13,317 nt of DNA, taken from the NCBI GenBank assembly GCA_031290725.1, contig JAITMZ010000123.1, forward strand, positions 1 through 13,317, in the 5' to 3' direction. The position numbers and the translations under genes were made by a program. The DNA is from Spirochaetaceae bacterium. Lineage in GTDB: Bacteria; Spirochaetota; Spirochaetia; Treponematales; Treponemataceae. Below the pieces are notes generated by a model, which was given only the letters and a program-made list of their open reading frames with translations, was not told where the DNA came from and searched no databases. Below are positions 12,492 through 13,317 of the stretch, piece by piece; within the stretch, counting starts at the first letter, position 1, and the number at the start of each line of letters is the position of its first letter.

Positions 12492-12523
12492 TCGTGCTCA
12501 ATATATTCTATTTTGGAGGAACG

Positions 12524-12775
12524 ATGACAATAAGTGAAATGCTCGGTCAAAGTGCAATTTTGACCCTGTTGGGCATGATGGTGGTGTTTTCTTTCATTAT
12601 TATCATGATCATTTCTTTGGGACTGATGGAGCGCCTCGTGAAGGCTCTGCATTTGGATGTTCCCAAGGGCGCCGGAAGTGTCCCGGCGGCAAGCGCGCAG
12701 CCCGCCGCAGTTTTAGCGGGCACACAGAATTCTGTGATAGCGGCCATCGCCGCGGCAATAAAGGCCAGAGGATAA
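12524..12775 (+). CDS. oadG: OadG-family small subunit of a Na+-pumping decarboxylase
   Basis: An 83-residue protein with one membrane helix (about 11-34, AILTLLGMMVVFSFIIIMIISLG read as two stretches), then a short linker rich in Ala/Pro and a C-terminal AAIAAAIKARG helix. This is the size and layout of the gamma subunit of oxaloacetate or methylmalonyl-CoA decarboxylase, which anchors alpha to beta and binds Zn2+ in characterised enzymes. It is named mainly from its place directly before oadA (12-nt gap) and its shape. The start is ATG 12524, with GGAGGA (12515-12520) just upstream. A longer frame from 12479 lacks a Shine-Dalgarno and would start only a few bases into the predicted mRNA, so I rejected it. 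Confidence 0.8.
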   Translation: MTISEMLGQSAILTLLGMMVVFSFIIIMIISLGLMERLVKALHLDVPKGAGSVPAASAQPAAVLAGTQNSVIAAIAAAIKARG

Positions 12776-12787
12776 CAGGAGAAAAAA

Positions 12788-13317
12788 ATGGCAAAAAGAA
12801 AGGTTTCAATCACTGATTTGGTTCTGCGGGATGCCCATCAATCCCTGCATGCCACCCGAATGACCACAGCGGACATGCTCCCGGCCTGCGAAAGGCTGGA
12901 CAAAATCGGCTACTGGGCGCTGGAGGCCTGGGGGGGCGCCACGTTTGACTCGTGTATCCGCTTCCTGAACGAAGATCCCTGGGAACGGCTCCGCAGCCTC
13001 AAGGCGGCCCTCCCCAAGACGCCGATTATGATGCTCCTCCGGGGGCAGAATCTCCTGGGCTACCGCCACTACGCGGACGACGTGGTGGACAAGTTCGTGG
13101 AACTGGCCGCCAAGAACGGCGTGTCGGTGTTCCGCATATTCGACGCGTGCAACGACCCGCGCAACCTGGACCGCGCCGCAAAAGCCGCCAAGAAAACCGG
13201 AAAACACGTGCAGATGGCCATTTCCTATGCCACCACGCCCTACCATACCAAGGAAACCTACGCCGCCCTGGCCAAGCGCTATGCGGAATTCGGCGCGGAT
13301 TCCATCTGCATCAAGGA
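12788..13317 (+). CDS. oadA: oxaloacetate decarboxylase alpha subunit (partial, runs off the window)
   Basis: The first 176 residues of a carboxyltransferase-domain protein: [13 protein letters not shown] with metal ligand Asp15, [16 protein letters not shown] (41-56), [28 protein letters not shown] and DSICIK at the edge. Lys176 aligns with the lysine that is carbamylated in pyruvate carboxylase and OadA. It decarboxylates oxaloacetate by passing CO2 to a biotin domain expected further downstream. With OadG and a beta subunit (not in view) it would pump Na+, useful for Na+-coupled TRAP uptake. The sequence FDACND has Cys where FDALND is more usual, a minor oddity. AGGAG (12777-12781) lies 6 nt before the ATG. 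Pyruvate carboxylase subunit B or methylmalonyl-CoA carboxyltransferase are alternatives. Confidence 0.92.
   Translation, partial: MAKRKVSITDLVLRDAHQSLHATRMTTADMLPACERLDKIGYWALEAWGGATFDSCIRFLNEDPWERLRSLKAALPKTPIMMLLRGQNLLGYRHYADDVVDKFVELAAKNGVSVFRIFDACNDPRNLDRAAKAAKKTGKHVQMAISYATTPYHTKETYAALAKRYAEFGADSICIK

Noticed and set aside
12479-12523. 15-codon N-terminal extension of OadG
   Set aside because: The start would lie only about 8 nt into the predicted mRNA with no Shine-Dalgarno, whereas GGAGGA precedes ATG 12524.
12806-13246. 146-codon minus-strand frame opposite oadA
   Set aside because: Antisense of a strongly conserved carboxyltransferase sequence, with no supporting signals.

Overview
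The window looks like part of a spirochaete chromosome, most likely a Treponema-type anaerobe. The strongest sign is the gene set tatT-tatP-tatQM, the TPR-protein-associated TRAP transporter (TPAT) described from Treponema pallidum. Lipoprotein-rich content, a permease-less PTS IIA protein fused to a helix-turn-helix, a LysM lipoprotein and a Na+-pumping decarboxylase start (oadG-oadA) fit the same picture. Base composition is fairly GC-rich. Genus and species are inferred, not proven. I saw no tRNA, rRNA, CRISPR or insertion sequence.

Layout. 1-640: the tail of an unknown gene converges on a LysM lipoprotein gene. 641-934: divergent promoters and a hairpin leader. 935-3467: a four-gene operon (HTH-PTS IIA, FCD-type GntR regulator, exported protein, DUF192 protein). 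3495-4370: a fumarylacetoacetate-hydrolase-family gene on the minus strand. 4371-5556: promoters, tatT, and two homologous leaders in opposite orientation, one before the FAH gene and one before tatP. 5557-9647: tatP, tatQM and a lipoprotein GH3 glycosidase. 9842-10704: two overlapping Rrf2-family regulators. 10754-12280: a strong promoter, a decayed uracil-permease copy carrying an intrinsic terminator, and intact uraA. 12281-13317: a nested inverted repeat, a promoter, oadG and the 5' part of oadA.

How it may work together. FAH and the tatP-tatQM transporter share a homologous palindromic leader, and their predicted promoters have the same -10 hexamer. They may therefore be co-controlled, with the transporter importing a substrate that FAH processes. 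tatT appears to be made from a leaderless mRNA and has its own promoter, while tatP-tatQM has a separate promoter overlapping the tatT stop.

The most exciting candidate is upstream of uraA. A frameshifted, internally deleted permease duplicate is still preceded by a good promoter and Shine-Dalgarno. Its 65-codon reading frame runs across an intrinsic terminator and ends in an ATGA overlap with uraA. This is the architecture of the UTP-sensing pyrBI attenuator of enterobacteria, here apparently assembled from a pseudogene. All positions and pairings were read by eye; no search or folding program was run.
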